A DNA stretch of 64,000 bases from Pedobacter heparinus DSM 2366 (GTDB lineage: Bacteria; Bacteroidota; Bacteroidia; Sphingobacteriales; Sphingobacteriaceae). This document shows, piece by piece, positions 44,622-54,254 of this stretch. Position numbers and translations under genes: made by a program. Below the pieces are notes generated by a model. The model was given only the letters and a program-made list of their open reading frames with translations. It was not told the origin of the DNA and did not search any database. The stretch is from the NCBI RefSeq assembly GCF_000023825.1, contig NC_013061.1:310001-374000 (forward strand), written 5' to 3'. How positions within the stretch are numbered: position 1 is the stretch's first letter; each line of letters opens with the position of its first letter.

Positions 44622-47600
44622 ATGAATGATTATTCACATTCAATAACGGGCTTTATTGCTCATTTCTTTTCTGGTTTTGACCGAAAAAGAACAGTCATTG
44701 GAATAAAAAAACTGATCCTGATGATGAAATTAACTGCTATTGTTATTCTGGCCCTGACCTTCCAGGCAACAGCCTCCAGCTTTGCCCAGAAAGTCAGTAT
44801 CTCAAAACGTGGGGCCAGTTTAAAAGAACTATTTAAAGAAATACGCCGGCAAACCGGTTACGATTTCATTTATAACAATGAAGTCATTGAACGCGCAGGA
44901 ACCGTGAGCGTTCAGGTAAAAGAAAAAGACGTTTCTGAAGTGCTGATAAATGTATTCAGTTTAAAACGCCTTTCTTTTGCTATTGAAGACAAAAATATTA
45001 TCGTAAAAGTAAGAGATGCAGCTCCCGAAAGGATCATTAACGGTAAAATTGTGGCTGAAGAAGATGGCTTGCCATTGCCAGGCGTATCCATTAAAGTTAA
45101 AGGCTCCACAAAATCGACTTCAACCAATTCGAACGGGGAATTTTCCATAAGTGTAAATGAAGGAGATGTGCTGTTGGTATCAATGATTGGTTACGTTATG
45201 CAGGAAATCAGTACCAATGGGAAAAACAATGTTAATGTACGTTTACGGCAGGATACCAAAGCCTTATCTGAAGTGGTGGTTACGGGTTTTCAGAACATCA
45301 ATAAAAAACTATTTACGGGATCGGCTACAACCATCACCGGTACAGATGTAAAGCAGGATGGTGTGATAGACATTAGCCGGATGCTGGAAGGTAAAGTTGC
45401 CGGTGTTTCGGTACAAAACGTATCGGGAACTTTTGGTACGGCACCAAAAATCCGTGTACGTGGAGCAACTTCTATATCAGGAGAAAATAAACCATTGTGG
45501 GTTATTGACGGGGTAGTACTGGAGGATGTGGTGAACATTTCCAATGACCAGCTATCCAGTGGGGATGCGACTACGTTATTGGGCTCATCAGTAGCAGGGA
45601 TCAATGCGGACGACATAGAAAGCTTTAATATTTTGAAAGATGCATCTGCTACAGCTTTGTATGGTGCCAGGGCTATGAATGGCGTAGTGGTAATTACGAC
45701 TAAAAAAGGTCGTTCAGGAAATACACAGGTTAGTTACAGCGGTAACTTTTCTTCTTTTTTGAAGCCGAGCTATAATTCCTTCAACATCATGAACTCTGCT
45801 GATCAGATGTCGCTTTATGCAGAGATTTACCGTAAAGGCGGGTTCTCTCCCAATATAGTGAATGATATGAATGGTGGTGTATTTGCTAAAATGTACCAGA
45901 AAATTAACGCCTATGATGCCAGTTTGGGTAAATTCGGTGTTGAAAACACACCCGAAGGTCGCTCAGCCTATTTAAAAAGATACGCCTTAGCCAATACAGA
46001 CTGGTTTGATGTGCTTTTTAAAAACTCATTTGTTCAGGAACATTCAGTGAGCATTTCATCCGGATCAGAAAAATCTCAGCATTATTTTTCTGTAGGTTAT
46101 TACGACGACAAAGGCTGGACCCTTGCCGATCAGGCCAAACGTTATACTATGAATTTAAGAGGTAACTACACACTTTCTCCTAAATTGAGCGTAGGGATAT
46201 TGGGAACAGGAGCTTTAAGGAAACAGCGGGCTCCTGGAACACTTGGCCGTACCAGTAATGTGGTAGAAGGAAAATATACCAGAGATTTTGATATCAATCC
46301 TTTTAGCTATGCCTTAAATACCAGCAGAACATTAACACCTTACGATGAGCAGGGTAATTTGGAATATTTTACCCGCAACTATGCGCCTTTCAACATTATT
46401 CAGGAATTGGACAACAACTATATTGACCTGGATATGATGGATATGAAATTGCAGGGCGAACTAAATTACAAATTCATTAAGAACTTCGAATTTAAGTCGG
46501 TTGCTGCGCTGCGTTATGTTAAAACCACACGCGAACATAAAATAACCGAATATTCAAATATGGCAAATGCCTATAGGTTTATGCCCAATTCAACTATTGC
46601 AAACAACAATATATTTTTATATGACGACCCGGATCAGCCACAGCTGATCGACAAAGAAAGTGTTTTGCCGCAGGGTGGTTTTTACAACAGGAATGACGAT
46701 AACCTGATGAGTTATGACATCAGGAACCAGGTTGACTGGAAGCAAAAATTTGGCAAGCACGATGTTGGTGCGTTTATCGGACAACAAACCAAATTTGCTG
46801 ATCGTCAGAATAGTTTCAGCAATGGATATGGGTATCAATATGACAAGGGAGGTGTACCATTTACGGATTACCGGATCATTAAGATGTTGTTGGAAGGGAA
46901 CTACAACTATTATGGGATGAATAGGTTCTACGATCGGTATGCTGCGTTTTTCCTAAATGCCAATTATGCTTACGACTCCAAATATATATTTAACGGAACA
47001 GTAAGATATGATGGCAGTAACCGCATGGGCGAATCTGCTACAGCCAGATGGCTGCCTACCTGGACATTAAGTGCAGCGTGGAATGTTGATCAGGAAGATT
47101 TTATAAAGCAAATAGAACAGGTCAGTTATTTAAAATTGCGTGGTGGCTATGGCTTAACTGCCAGTCTGGGGGATGCAACCAATTCTTCCGTGGTGCTTAA
47201 AAACAGTACGACCCTTCGTCCAAGATTATCGGAAGTTGAACCCCGGATTGTGTTAGATGCTTTAGAAAACTCACAGCTTACCTGGGAAAAACAATATGAA
47301 GCCAATGTTGGTCTTGATGTAGGTTTGTTCCAAAGCCGTTTAAACTTTAGTGTTGATTATTATAACCGTAAAGGTTTTGATCTGATTGGCGATGTGATCA
47401 CTTCCGGAATTGGTGGTGAGGCAACCAAAACAGCCAACTTTGCGGATATGAAATCTCATGGTATAGAATTTACATTGGGCGGATCGCCTGTTAAGACTAC
47501 GGATTTCAGCTGGTCGTCAAATTTAACTTTTGGATATAATAAAAATAAGATCACCAGCTTAAAAAGTAAGCCAAGGATTTACGATTTAATTATCTCAGAA

Positions 47601-48281
47601 GGTGGAGCACTGGAAGGAGGACCGGTAAGAGGCTTGTACTCTATTGATTTTAAAGGCTTAAATGGTCTGGGTGTACCTACATTTATTAATGAAAATGGTA
47701 CGTTGAGCACAAATGTATATGTTCAAAGTACCACTCCTCTATATTTAAAATATGAAGGACCTGTAGACCCGTTGTACACGGGTGGTTGGACCAATACTTT
47801 CAGGTATAGAGATTTTACCTTCAACTTTTTTGTTTCCTATCAGGCAGGTAATAAAATAAGGTTAAACAATGTATTCTCTGCCCGATATGATGATAGTGAT
47901 GCCTTGCCAAGGGAGTTTTTAGACCGATGGACCTTGCCACTGGATGAGAATGTGACCAATGTTCCTTCCATTGCGGATTATCTGGTTAGAAAAGATATCA
48001 ACGGAACCTATCCTTATACTGCTTATAATTACTCTACTGACCGTGTTGCAGATGGTTCTTTTGTCCGCCTTAAACAGGTGTCTATGATGTATAGCTTACC
48101 AAAAAAATACAGTGATGCCATTGGTGTAGGGTCTATGTCGTTAAAACTGCAGGGAAATAATATCTGGTTGCTGTATGCCGATAAAAAGCTAAAAGGCCAG
48201 GATCCTGAGTTTTTTGGATCCGGTGGTGTGGCACTGCCTATACCGAAGCAATTGACTTTATCATTAAAAGTTGGTTTCTAA
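44622..48281 (+). CDS. SusC/RagA-family TonB-dependent outer-membrane transporter with STN domain
   Basis: A 1219-residue outer-membrane transporter. The N-terminus has an extended n-region and a hydrophobic core near 36-55 (signal peptide ending SSFAQ). A secretin/TonB N-terminal (STN) domain follows (KELFKEIRRQTGYDFIYNNE), then a carboxypeptidase-regulatory-like domain (INGKIVAEEDGLPLPGVSIK), a plug (SEVVVTGFQNINKKLFTGSA, LWVIDGVVLEDV, ASATALYGARAMNGVVVITT) and a 22-strand barrel ending LTLSLKVGF. The STN domain couples it to the FecR/ECF sigma pair upstream. Paired with SusD, it imports a polymeric or complex nutrient, glycan or peptide; the presence of a metallopeptidase favours protein-derived material. 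Confidence 0.96.
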   Translation: MNDYSHSITGFIAHFFSGFDRKRTVIGIKKLILMMKLTAIVILALTFQATASSFAQKVSISKRGASLKELFKEIRRQTGYDFIYNNEVIERAGTVSVQVKEKDVSEVLINVFSLKRLSFAIEDKNIIVKVRDAAPERIINGKIVAEEDGLPLPGVSIKVKGSTKSTSTNSNGEFSISVNEGDVLLVSMIGYVMQEISTNGKNNVNVRLRQDTKALSEVVVTGFQNINKKLFTGSATTITGTDVKQDGVIDISRMLEGKVAGVSVQNVSGTFGTAPKIRVRGATSISGENKPLWVIDGVVLEDVVNISNDQLSSGDATTLLGSSVAGINADDIESFNILKDASATALYGARAMNGVVVITTKKGRSGNTQVSYSGNFSSFLKPSYNSFNIMNSADQMSLYAEIYRKGGFSPNIVNDMNGGVFAKMYQKINAYDASLGKFGVENTPEGRSAYLKRYALANTDWFDVLFKNSFVQEHSVSISSGSEKSQHYFSVGYYDDKGWTLADQAKRYTMNLRGNYTLSPKLSVGILGTGALRKQRAPGTLGRTSNVVEGKYTRDFDINPFSYALNTSRTLTPYDEQGNLEYFTRNYAPFNIIQELDNNYIDLDMMDMKLQGELNYKFIKNFEFKSVAALRYVKTTREHKITEYSNMANAYRFMPNSTIANNNIFLYDDPDQPQLIDKESVLPQGGFYNRNDDNLMSYDIRNQVDWKQKFGKHDVGAFIGQQTKFADRQNSFSNGYGYQYDKGGVPFTDYRIIKMLLEGNYNYYGMNRFYDRYAAFFLNANYAYDSKYIFNGTVRYDGSNRMGESATARWLPTWTLSAAWNVDQEDFIKQIEQVSYLKLRGGYGLTASLGDATNSSVVLKNSTTLRPRLSEVEPRIVLDALENSQLTWEKQYEANVGLDVGLFQSRLNFSVDYYNRKGFDLIGDVITSGIGGEATKTANFADMKSHGIEFTLGGSPVKTTDFSWSSNLTFGYNKNKITSLKSKPRIYDLIISEGGALEGGPVRGLYSIDFKGLNGLGVPTFINENGTLSTNVYVQSTTPLYLKYEGPVDPLYTGGWTNTFRYRDFTFNFFVSYQAGNKIRLNNVFSARYDDSDALPREFLDRWTLPLDENVTNVPSIADYLVRKDINGTYPYTAYNYSTDRVADGSFVRLKQVSMMYSLPKKYSDAIGVGSMSLKLQGNNIWLLYADKKLKGQDPEFFGSGGVALPIPKQLTLSLKVGF

Positions 48282-48313
48282 TCATTAACCCATCATATTA
48301 AATAGAATTAGAG

Positions 48314-49759
48314 ATGAAAAAATATACGATATACTTCTTCCTTTTCATGGCCATTGCCGGTGTTGGATGTAATAAATATCTTGATCATGCTCCTGATGAT
48401 CGTACCAAATTAAATACGCCCACTAAAGTTGCTGAGCTATTGGTTACTGCTTATCCACGAGGTAATGCTGTTTTATTGTCCGAATCTATGTCCGATATTC
48501 CGGCATTTGTGAGTGCCCTTGGAATAGACTTCCCGGTAAACCAGAATGGCTATTACTGGAAGGATGTAGAGGCTGTTGATCAGGATAGCCCAACATATTA
48601 CTGGAACGCTTGTTACACTGCAATTGCAACGGCCAATCAGGCCTTGGATGCAATTGAAAAAGCCTCGGATCCCCAGCAATATGCTGCGCAAAAAGGTGAG
48701 GCCCTGGTTGCAAGGGCGTATGCACATTTTATGCTGGTAACGTTTTTCTCGAAATGTTATGACCCTGCAACAGCAGAAACCGATCCCGGTATTCCTTACG
48801 TCACCACGCCGGAATCGGTTGTTTTTAAAAGCTACGAGCGTAAAACAGTGGCTTATACTTATCAGCAAATTGAAAAGGATCTGTTGGAGGGTATTCCACT
48901 GATACAGGATAAATACACGGTTCCTGCTTACCATTTTACCCGTAAGGCCGCCTATGCTTTTGCCTGCCGGTATTATCTGTTTAAAAAAAATATGGACAAA
49001 GTGATTGAGTATGCCAACCTTACCTTTCCGGCAAATAATTTTGCAGATAATGTAAGGCCATGGAAATCTTATGCTGCCTACAATGTCCAGGAATTGGAAA
49101 CGGCTTATATGAATGCTGGTAATCCTGGCAACCTCTTGATCGGGGAAACTGTCTCGCGTTTGGCCAGAAACTATAAAAGGCCGATATATTCGATCAGCCA
49201 GAACCGTTTAAGGATCATATTGGCACCTGTAGGGGTAACATTTACTGCATTACCTATTTATTCCAACAGCTCAACCTATTATTACCTGATCAAATTTGCT
49301 GAACATTTTGTGCGTACCAGCATCAATGCTTCCAGTGGCACCGGCTATACTATGGTACCTTTGTTAACCACCGAAGAGGTTTTGTTAAACCGTGCTGAGG
49401 CTTATATTGTACAGGGTAAATATACAGAGGCGCTGGCGGATATGAATACAATGATCAGTACCCGCGTAACTGCCTATAGCCCGTCTGCAAATGACTTAAC
49501 CGAAGCAAAAATAAAAAGCTATTATGCCAATGTAACCACTGATACCAAGCAGGCCTATATCAATGCGCTACTGGATATTAAAAAAGCTGAATTTGTACAT
49601 GAAGGGATGCGCTGGCTGGATATTTTAAGACATAAATTACCGGTAGTTCACCGTGATGCCGCTGGTAACGAATTTAATTTAGCTGCCGAGGATAAACGGA
49701 AAGTATTGCAGATCCCTTCACAGGTTACTTTATCAGGTGTTGAACAAAATCCACGTTAA
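48314..49759 (+). CDS. SusD/RagB-family nutrient-binding lipoprotein
   Basis: A 481-residue surface lipoprotein (signal peptide and lipobox MAIAGVGCNKYLDHAPDD, Cys19). TPR-type helices carry the family blocks: ACYTAIATANQALDAIEKAS, GEALVARAYAHFMLVTFFSK, a long segment with AYTYQQIEKDLLEGIPLIQD, and the C-terminal LLTTEEVLLNRAEAYIVQGK with KAEFVHEGMRWLDILRHKLP. It forms the lid over the SusC barrel. It lies 32 bases after susC and 17 before the metallopeptidase gene, in one operon. Confidence 0.95.
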   Translation: MKKYTIYFFLFMAIAGVGCNKYLDHAPDDRTKLNTPTKVAELLVTAYPRGNAVLLSESMSDIPAFVSALGIDFPVNQNGYYWKDVEAVDQDSPTYYWNACYTAIATANQALDAIEKASDPQQYAAQKGEALVARAYAHFMLVTFFSKCYDPATAETDPGIPYVTTPESVVFKSYERKTVAYTYQQIEKDLLEGIPLIQDKYTVPAYHFTRKAAYAFACRYYLFKKNMDKVIEYANLTFPANNFADNVRPWKSYAAYNVQELETAYMNAGNPGNLLIGETVSRLARNYKRPIYSISQNRLRIILAPVGVTFTALPIYSNSSTYYYLIKFAEHFVRTSINASSGTGYTMVPLLTTEEVLLNRAEAYIVQGKYTEALADMNTMISTRVTAYSPSANDLTEAKIKSYYANVTTDTKQAYINALLDIKKAEFVHEGMRWLDILRHKLPVVHRDAAGNEFNLAAEDKRKVLQIPSQVTLSGVEQNPR

Positions 49760-49776
49760 CGAATAAATCAAATAAC

Positions 49777-51174
49777 ATGAAAAACTTTATATATACACTG
49801 GGTATTTTTTCTCTTCTGGGCTTAACGATAAGCTGTAAAAAGAGTGAGAACCTGGATAAGGAAATTGTTGGCCTTGGGGGCGACACCTGGGTGCAGGGAG
49901 CACTTGATCAATGGTTGTATACTAACTTTACGCAGCCTTTTAACATGTCTGTTAAATACAGATGGGATGGTACGGAATATGATCCTGCAAAGACGCTAAC
50001 ACCACCAAAAGTTGAAAGGGTTCAACCCTTAATGGAAATGGTAAAAGCAGTCTGGATTGATCCATATGTATCGGAAAGTAATATGGATTTCATCAGAAAA
50101 TACGGCCCAAAAAACTATGTGCTGGTAGGGAGTTTACAATATAATGTAGGTGGTACAGTAACTTTAGGGGAAGCAGAAGGAGGGGTAAAAGTAACCCTGT
50201 TTAATGTCAATAACTTCTCAAAAACCAACAGGGAGGTTTCTCAGCGGGTACTTAAAACCATCCATCATGAGTTTACGCATATTTTAAACCAAACCATTAG
50301 CTATCAGAAAGAATTTCCGCAGGTTACACCTGCAGGTTATACTGCCGACTGGAACAATACTACGCTGGTAAATGCCAATAATGCGGGATACATTACCCAG
50401 TATTCCCAGGCTTCACCAAATGAAGATTTTGCAGAAATGACATCAGTTATGCTGACAGAAGGAAAATCCTCTTACGATGCAATTGTAAACAGTATTGTAG
50501 TCCCTAAGCTCGATTCTATTCCCGATCCGGCCAATCCACCCTTCATCATTGTCAGGGAATTACCAAATACGGCTGCCCAGGCGGCCCTCAGGAAAAAAGA
50601 GCAATTTGTAGTTTCTTATTTCAAAAGCAGTTACGGAATTGAATTCGCCCGTTTGCAAAACAAAGTAAACTATGCTTTGGCAGCAAATGCACCTTCTGAT
50701 TTAGCTACATTATTCGGTAACCGCAAAAAGTATACTTCAATTTCTGTCGATCCTGACAATGTTCCTGGCATGTCGGCAAATTTTATGTCTACCTGGGCAA
50801 CAACTAAAACAGGTCTTGCAGCGGTTGGTGGTCAAGGCAGGGTATTAAATAATTTTGTGCTGTTTTTTTATCCCAGAGCTGGTGAACTGGTGTTGCGTAT
50901 CAACTATGCCAATTCAACCGGTGTACTGGCCGCAAACTTTGTGTATAAGGTAGCTTATAACGCAAACAATCAGTTAACCCTGACTTATTTAAGGCGGGAT
51001 GGAAATGCTGAGGTGATTGCACCGGGAGTGGTTGCATTAACCAATTACCTTACTTCAGGTAGTTTCGCGGTCAGCTGGCGTTATGATGCCAATTTCCTTG
51101 AATTCGGACAGTGGACAAAAGTTTCAGATCCTACTTCATCGTTTTTCGGGAATTTAGGTGTAATAAAATATTAG
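49777..51174 (+). CDS. Putative zinc metallopeptidase lipoprotein (Bacteroidota SusCD-associated)
   Basis: A 465-residue lipoprotein (LGLTISCKKSENLDKEI, Cys near residue 20). The zinc site is TIHHEFTHILNQTISYQKEF (HExxH), with a downstream acidic candidate ligand in SPNEDFAEMTSVMLTEG. I place it in the 'putative zinc-binding metallopeptidase' family encoded next to SusCD pairs. It should act at the cell surface, cutting peptides captured by SusCD. The last about 140 residues (from WATTKTGLAAVGGQGRVLNN) are not protease-like and resemble the C-terminal part of the next protein, suggesting a shared accessory domain. Confidence 0.88.
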   Translation: MKNFIYTLGIFSLLGLTISCKKSENLDKEIVGLGGDTWVQGALDQWLYTNFTQPFNMSVKYRWDGTEYDPAKTLTPPKVERVQPLMEMVKAVWIDPYVSESNMDFIRKYGPKNYVLVGSLQYNVGGTVTLGEAEGGVKVTLFNVNNFSKTNREVSQRVLKTIHHEFTHILNQTISYQKEFPQVTPAGYTADWNNTTLVNANNAGYITQYSQASPNEDFAEMTSVMLTEGKSSYDAIVNSIVVPKLDSIPDPANPPFIIVRELPNTAAQAALRKKEQFVVSYFKSSYGIEFARLQNKVNYALAANAPSDLATLFGNRKKYTSISVDPDNVPGMSANFMSTWATTKTGLAAVGGQGRVLNNFVLFFYPRAGELVLRINYANSTGVLAANFVYKVAYNANNQLTLTYLRRDGNAEVIAPGVVALTNYLTSGSFAVSWRYDANFLEFGQWTKVSDPTSSFFGNLGVIKY

Positions 51175-51193
51175 TCGTACATAACTAAAGCTA

Positions 51194-52528
51194 ATGAAGA
51201 TGAAAAAAATTTTAACATATATATTCCTGTTAACCGCTCTGATGTACGGTTGTAAAAAGGATAACGATCCGATTTTAGAGGATCCTGATACAAGACTTAG
51301 TGCCGAACTGGAAAAAGACCAGGCTTTATTGCTGTCTGCAAACGATGGCTGGCTGGCCACCATCTATCCCAAAGGGGGAAAGGGTTTTTCTTTCTATTTT
51401 AAATTTGCTGCAGATGGTAAGGTAACCATGCTGTCAGATTTTAACACCACTACCGCAGGAACCTCTGCCGAAAGTAGTTACAGACTTAAAGCCTTGCAAC
51501 GGCCAACGTTGATTTTTGATGGCTATAACTATATTCATTTGCCGGCCGACCCAAATTCAGCAGTTAGTGGCGGTAGCAGCACGGCATTGGGCCTGACTTC
51601 TGATTTTGAGTTTGCATTTACCGGGCAGGCCGGGGATACAGTCAAATTTGAGGGGACATTTAATAAGAATTATATGTCTATGGTAAAATTGTCAAATGCC
51701 CAGGCACAGACGATTTTAGCTGGCGGATTAAAAAAGATGATCGATGATGCCAATGCAGCGGTAACAGGAAAGATCCTGTTCATCATGCTGGATAATAAGC
51801 AAATCCCTGTGTCACTTAGTGTTGCCGGCAAATCCGTTTCTATTGCCGGACAGACCAGTTCTGCCTTTGCTTTCGGTTTGAATGAACTGACGCTGAAAAA
51901 CCCACTTAAATTTGGATCCTATAGCTTCGATAAAGTTTACTGGGAGCCTACAGACAAGTATTTTTACTTTTTAAACGGAAATGCAAAGGTTAAAATCGAG
52001 ATTTCACCTGCACCGCTTCCATTGGAAACTACGCCTGCATTACATACCGTTTTGGGTACCCGCTGGACATCTATGCAAATAAATGTTGCCAATTTATCTG
52101 AGCTATCAGCCGACTTTCTGGCTAAATACAATGCAGCCAATACGTCCCTGGGTACTTTGCCTACCAATGGTGCACCAGGAGGAAGATATATAGAATACAT
52201 CACCCTGTTGTTTAACCCTAATGGTACCGTCACGTTCCAGATCAGGTATAGAAATCCGGCGTCTCCATCCAGTTTCTTTAATGCAGATTTTATTTATAAT
52301 ATGGCGCTGGATGCGAACACAGGAATTGCGAAGTTTACCCTGGCAGCTACGCCAGCAGGGAATGCAAGTACCATCAGAACGTATGTTACTGCATTAACTG
52401 ATTATTTTGCAGGTGCTAATTTTAAGATTGCTTACATCGCAGCAGGTGCTCCTTCGGGCGCAACTGTTGGCGGATTCTTAAATCAGAACAATCCCGCATC
52501 TTTCTTTTATGGGGTGTTGCAGCAATAA
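51194..52528 (+). CDS. DUF4302-domain lipoprotein
   Basis: A 444-residue lipoprotein (LLTALMYGCKKDNDPILED). The DUF4302 part is at the N-terminus: LSAELEKDQALLLSANDGWL, ATIYPKGGKGFSFYFKFAAD, VTMLSDFNTTTAGTSAESSY and TLIFDGYNYIHLPADPN. The C-terminal third (about 285-444) includes EYITLLFNPNGTVTFQIRYR, FFNADFIYNMALDANTG and YVTALTDYFAGANFKI and mirrors the end of the metallopeptidase upstream. DUF4302 proteins have no known activity; the location points to a surface-exposed binding role in this uptake operon. It is the last gene, before a strong terminator. Confidence 0.88.
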   Translation: MKMKKILTYIFLLTALMYGCKKDNDPILEDPDTRLSAELEKDQALLLSANDGWLATIYPKGGKGFSFYFKFAADGKVTMLSDFNTTTAGTSAESSYRLKALQRPTLIFDGYNYIHLPADPNSAVSGGSSTALGLTSDFEFAFTGQAGDTVKFEGTFNKNYMSMVKLSNAQAQTILAGGLKKMIDDANAAVTGKILFIMLDNKQIPVSLSVAGKSVSIAGQTSSAFAFGLNELTLKNPLKFGSYSFDKVYWEPTDKYFYFLNGNAKVKIEISPAPLPLETTPALHTVLGTRWTSMQINVANLSELSADFLAKYNAANTSLGTLPTNGAPGGRYIEYITLLFNPNGTVTFQIRYRNPASPSSFFNADFIYNMALDANTGIAKFTLAATPAGNASTIRTYVTALTDYFAGANFKIAYIAAGAPSGATVGGFLNQNNPASFFYGVLQQ

Positions 52529-52563
52529 CTGCTAATTAAAAATGGTAATAACGCGCTTAGCCA

Positions 52564-52599
52564 ATAATAAAGCCCCGATTTGCATAGGGGCTTTATTAT
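52564..52599 (+). terminator. Terminator of the SusCD operon
   Basis: ATAATAAAGCCCC pairs perfectly with GGGGCTTTATTAT around a 10-base loop. The left island repeat starts two bases later. Confidence 0.9.
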
Positions 52600-52600
52600 G

Positions 52601-52645
52601 AGAAAAAACTTATATATTCAGCCCATAGCTTTTTATGATTTAAAT
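52601..52645. repeat. Left copy of the island-flanking repeat
   Basis: A 45-base segment matches 61811-61856 with four substitutions and a one-base indel (length of an A run). The right copy is the leader and first codons of the HEAT-repeat gene; here the start codon is ATA instead of ATG and the frame stops after a few codons. The remaining 98 bases to the MFS gene contain no confident gene. Confidence 0.8.
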
Positions 52646-52743
52646 AGGTTTCAATGTCTTTAAATCGTTATTGTTAAAGATTGCAGACAGGCGAATAGAT
52701 GCCTTGGTATTTACTTTTAAATAAGTGAGGAATTTATTACAAA

Positions 52744-53928
52744 ATGAAAAAGAAACTTCTACTGGTTGTTATATATCTTGCTTTCGTCAGCCTTGGTTTA
52801 CCTGATTCGCTATTAGGCCCAGCATGGCCGGCTATGTTTCGGGATTTACATGTTCCAATCCACTTTGCGGGCATCTTATTTATGATTATCGCTGGTGGTA
52901 CTGTTATTTCCAGTTTGTTTAGTGGTCGTATTATAGACCATTTTGGGGTAGCTGCTGTTACTACTTTCAGTGTATTAATGACAGCGATAGCTTTATTGGG
53001 TTTTTCCCAATCTCAGCACTTTATATACTTGTGTTTACTTGCTATACCTCTTGGCCTTGGTGCCGGTTGTGTGGATGCCGCGCTTAATAATTATGTAGCA
53101 CTGCACTATAAAGCAAAGCACATGAACTGGTTACATTGTTTTTGGGGTATTGGCGCAGCAATAGGTCCGATTATTATGTCAAAATATCTGGCGTTAGGCG
53201 GATCATGGTCAGAAGGTTATTTGAGCGTTGGCTGGATACAAATTGTACTTGTCGTAATATTGTTTATAAGTACACCACTTTGGATTAAAAACATTGAAGA
53301 AAACCCAACCAAAGAAGGAATAGTGAGTAAATTATCGTTTAAAAAATTAATCAGTATTCCCGGGCTTAAACAAGCTTTGATTGTCTTTTTTTGTTATTGC
53401 ACTATTGAAGCAACTTTCGGGTTATGGGGAGCAAGTTATCTTGTTTTTATTCGAAACTTTGAGCCTGAAGAAGCGGCTAAATTGGTTTCTTTATATTATG
53501 CCGGAATTACCATAGGCCGTTTTGTTTCTGGCTTTATGACCGAAAGAATAAGCAACCGACAATTGGTTTATACCGGGCAAGCAATTATCGCTCTTGGCCT
53601 GATTATAATCTTTTTGCCTTTCAAGAATGCATTACTACCTGGCTTTTTTCTCGTTGGTTTAGGCTGTGCACCTATCTTTCCAGGCTTACTGCATGAAACG
53701 CCCCGTAATTTTGGCGAAAAATATTCGCAGTCGATTATGGGAATACAAATGGCAAGTGCTTATATCGGTATCATGTTGATGCCTCTGCTGTTTGGAGAAT
53801 TGGCAGGCCATGTTGGCTATGGCTTTTTGCTGTGGTTTATCGTAATGGTTTTGATAATCATGTTTTATATGACTAACCGCCTAAATAAGACCGTACAAAA
53901 CAAGGAAAACAGTATAATTGATCGATGA
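52744..53928 (+). CDS. Major facilitator superfamily transporter
   Basis: A 394-residue transporter with twelve predicted helices. The N-terminal LAFVSLGLPDSLLGPAWPAM, the loop 2-3 motif SGRIIDHFGVAAVTTFSVLM, and AIPLGLGAGCVDAALNNYVA with NWLHCFWGIGAAIGP are typical of a sugar/oligosaccharide-type MFS group (Bypass-of-stop-codon-like). The C-terminal half has YAGITIGRFVSGFMTERISN and LVGLGCAPIFPGLLHETP. The substrate is not evident. Its final codons overlap the start of a decayed AraC regulator, hinting that it was inserted or shuffled there. Confidence 0.88.
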   Translation: MKKKLLLVVIYLAFVSLGLPDSLLGPAWPAMFRDLHVPIHFAGILFMIIAGGTVISSLFSGRIIDHFGVAAVTTFSVLMTAIALLGFSQSQHFIYLCLLAIPLGLGAGCVDAALNNYVALHYKAKHMNWLHCFWGIGAAIGPIIMSKYLALGGSWSEGYLSVGWIQIVLVVILFISTPLWIKNIEENPTKEGIVSKLSFKKLISIPGLKQALIVFFCYCTIEATFGLWGASYLVFIRNFEPEEAAKLVSLYYAGITIGRFVSGFMTERISNRQLVYTGQAIIALGLIIIFLPFKNALLPGFFLVGLGCAPIFPGLLHETPRNFGEKYSQSIMGIQMASAYIGIMLMPLLFGELAGHVGYGFLLWFIVMVLIIMFYMTNRLNKTVQNKENSIIDR

Positions 53929-54069
53929 GGCCAAGGATAAAATATTTGATGCTTCCAAATCCATTAACGATATAGCCCAATGAGTTGGGTTTCAAATATC
54001 AGCAACACTTTACCAGGCTTTAAGCAAAAAAACAGGATGATACCAAATGAATACAGGAGTATGAATTAA
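53918..54069 (+). pseudogene. Decayed C-terminal fragment of an AraC-family regulator
   Basis: Reading the three frames in succession gives IDEAKDKIFDASKSINDIAQ, stop, VGFQ, then (shift) YQQHFTRL, (shift) KQKTG, then (shift) PNEYRSMN and a stop at 54067. This is the second helix-turn-helix of AraC proteins (S-I-x-D-I-A-x-x-V-G-F ... H-F-x-R-x-F-K-x-x-x-G-x-x-P-x-x-Y-R) broken by one stop and about three indels. The N-terminal sensor domain is absent. It overlaps the end of the MFS gene by 11 bases. Confidence 0.75.
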
Positions 54070-54179
54070 GTATGTGCTATTGATTTTTCTGTGTTTTCTT
54101 CTTCATTTTGTAACAACCCGTCTAGTGCTTCAATTAAGCTGTATTTGTGTTTTTTAGTATTGGGCAAGTCAGAGATTTT

Positions 54180-54212
54180 GTTACAAAGTCCCGTAATTGG
54201 GTTACATCGGTC
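54180..54212 (+). promoter_or_regulatory. Direct repeats with 21-base spacing upstream of the PfpI cassette
   Basis: GTTACAAAGTCC (54180) and GTTACATCGGTC (54201) are in direct orientation exactly two helical turns apart, and 14 bases before a -7-like GACCTTTG (54227-54234). This is the geometry expected for an AraC-type activator overlapping the -33 region. The AraC gene of the same cassette is the natural candidate regulator. Confidence 0.45.
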
Positions 54213-54254
54213 TTAATTTTCATTCAGACCTTTGTAGTACTAAAAAGTGTCAAT

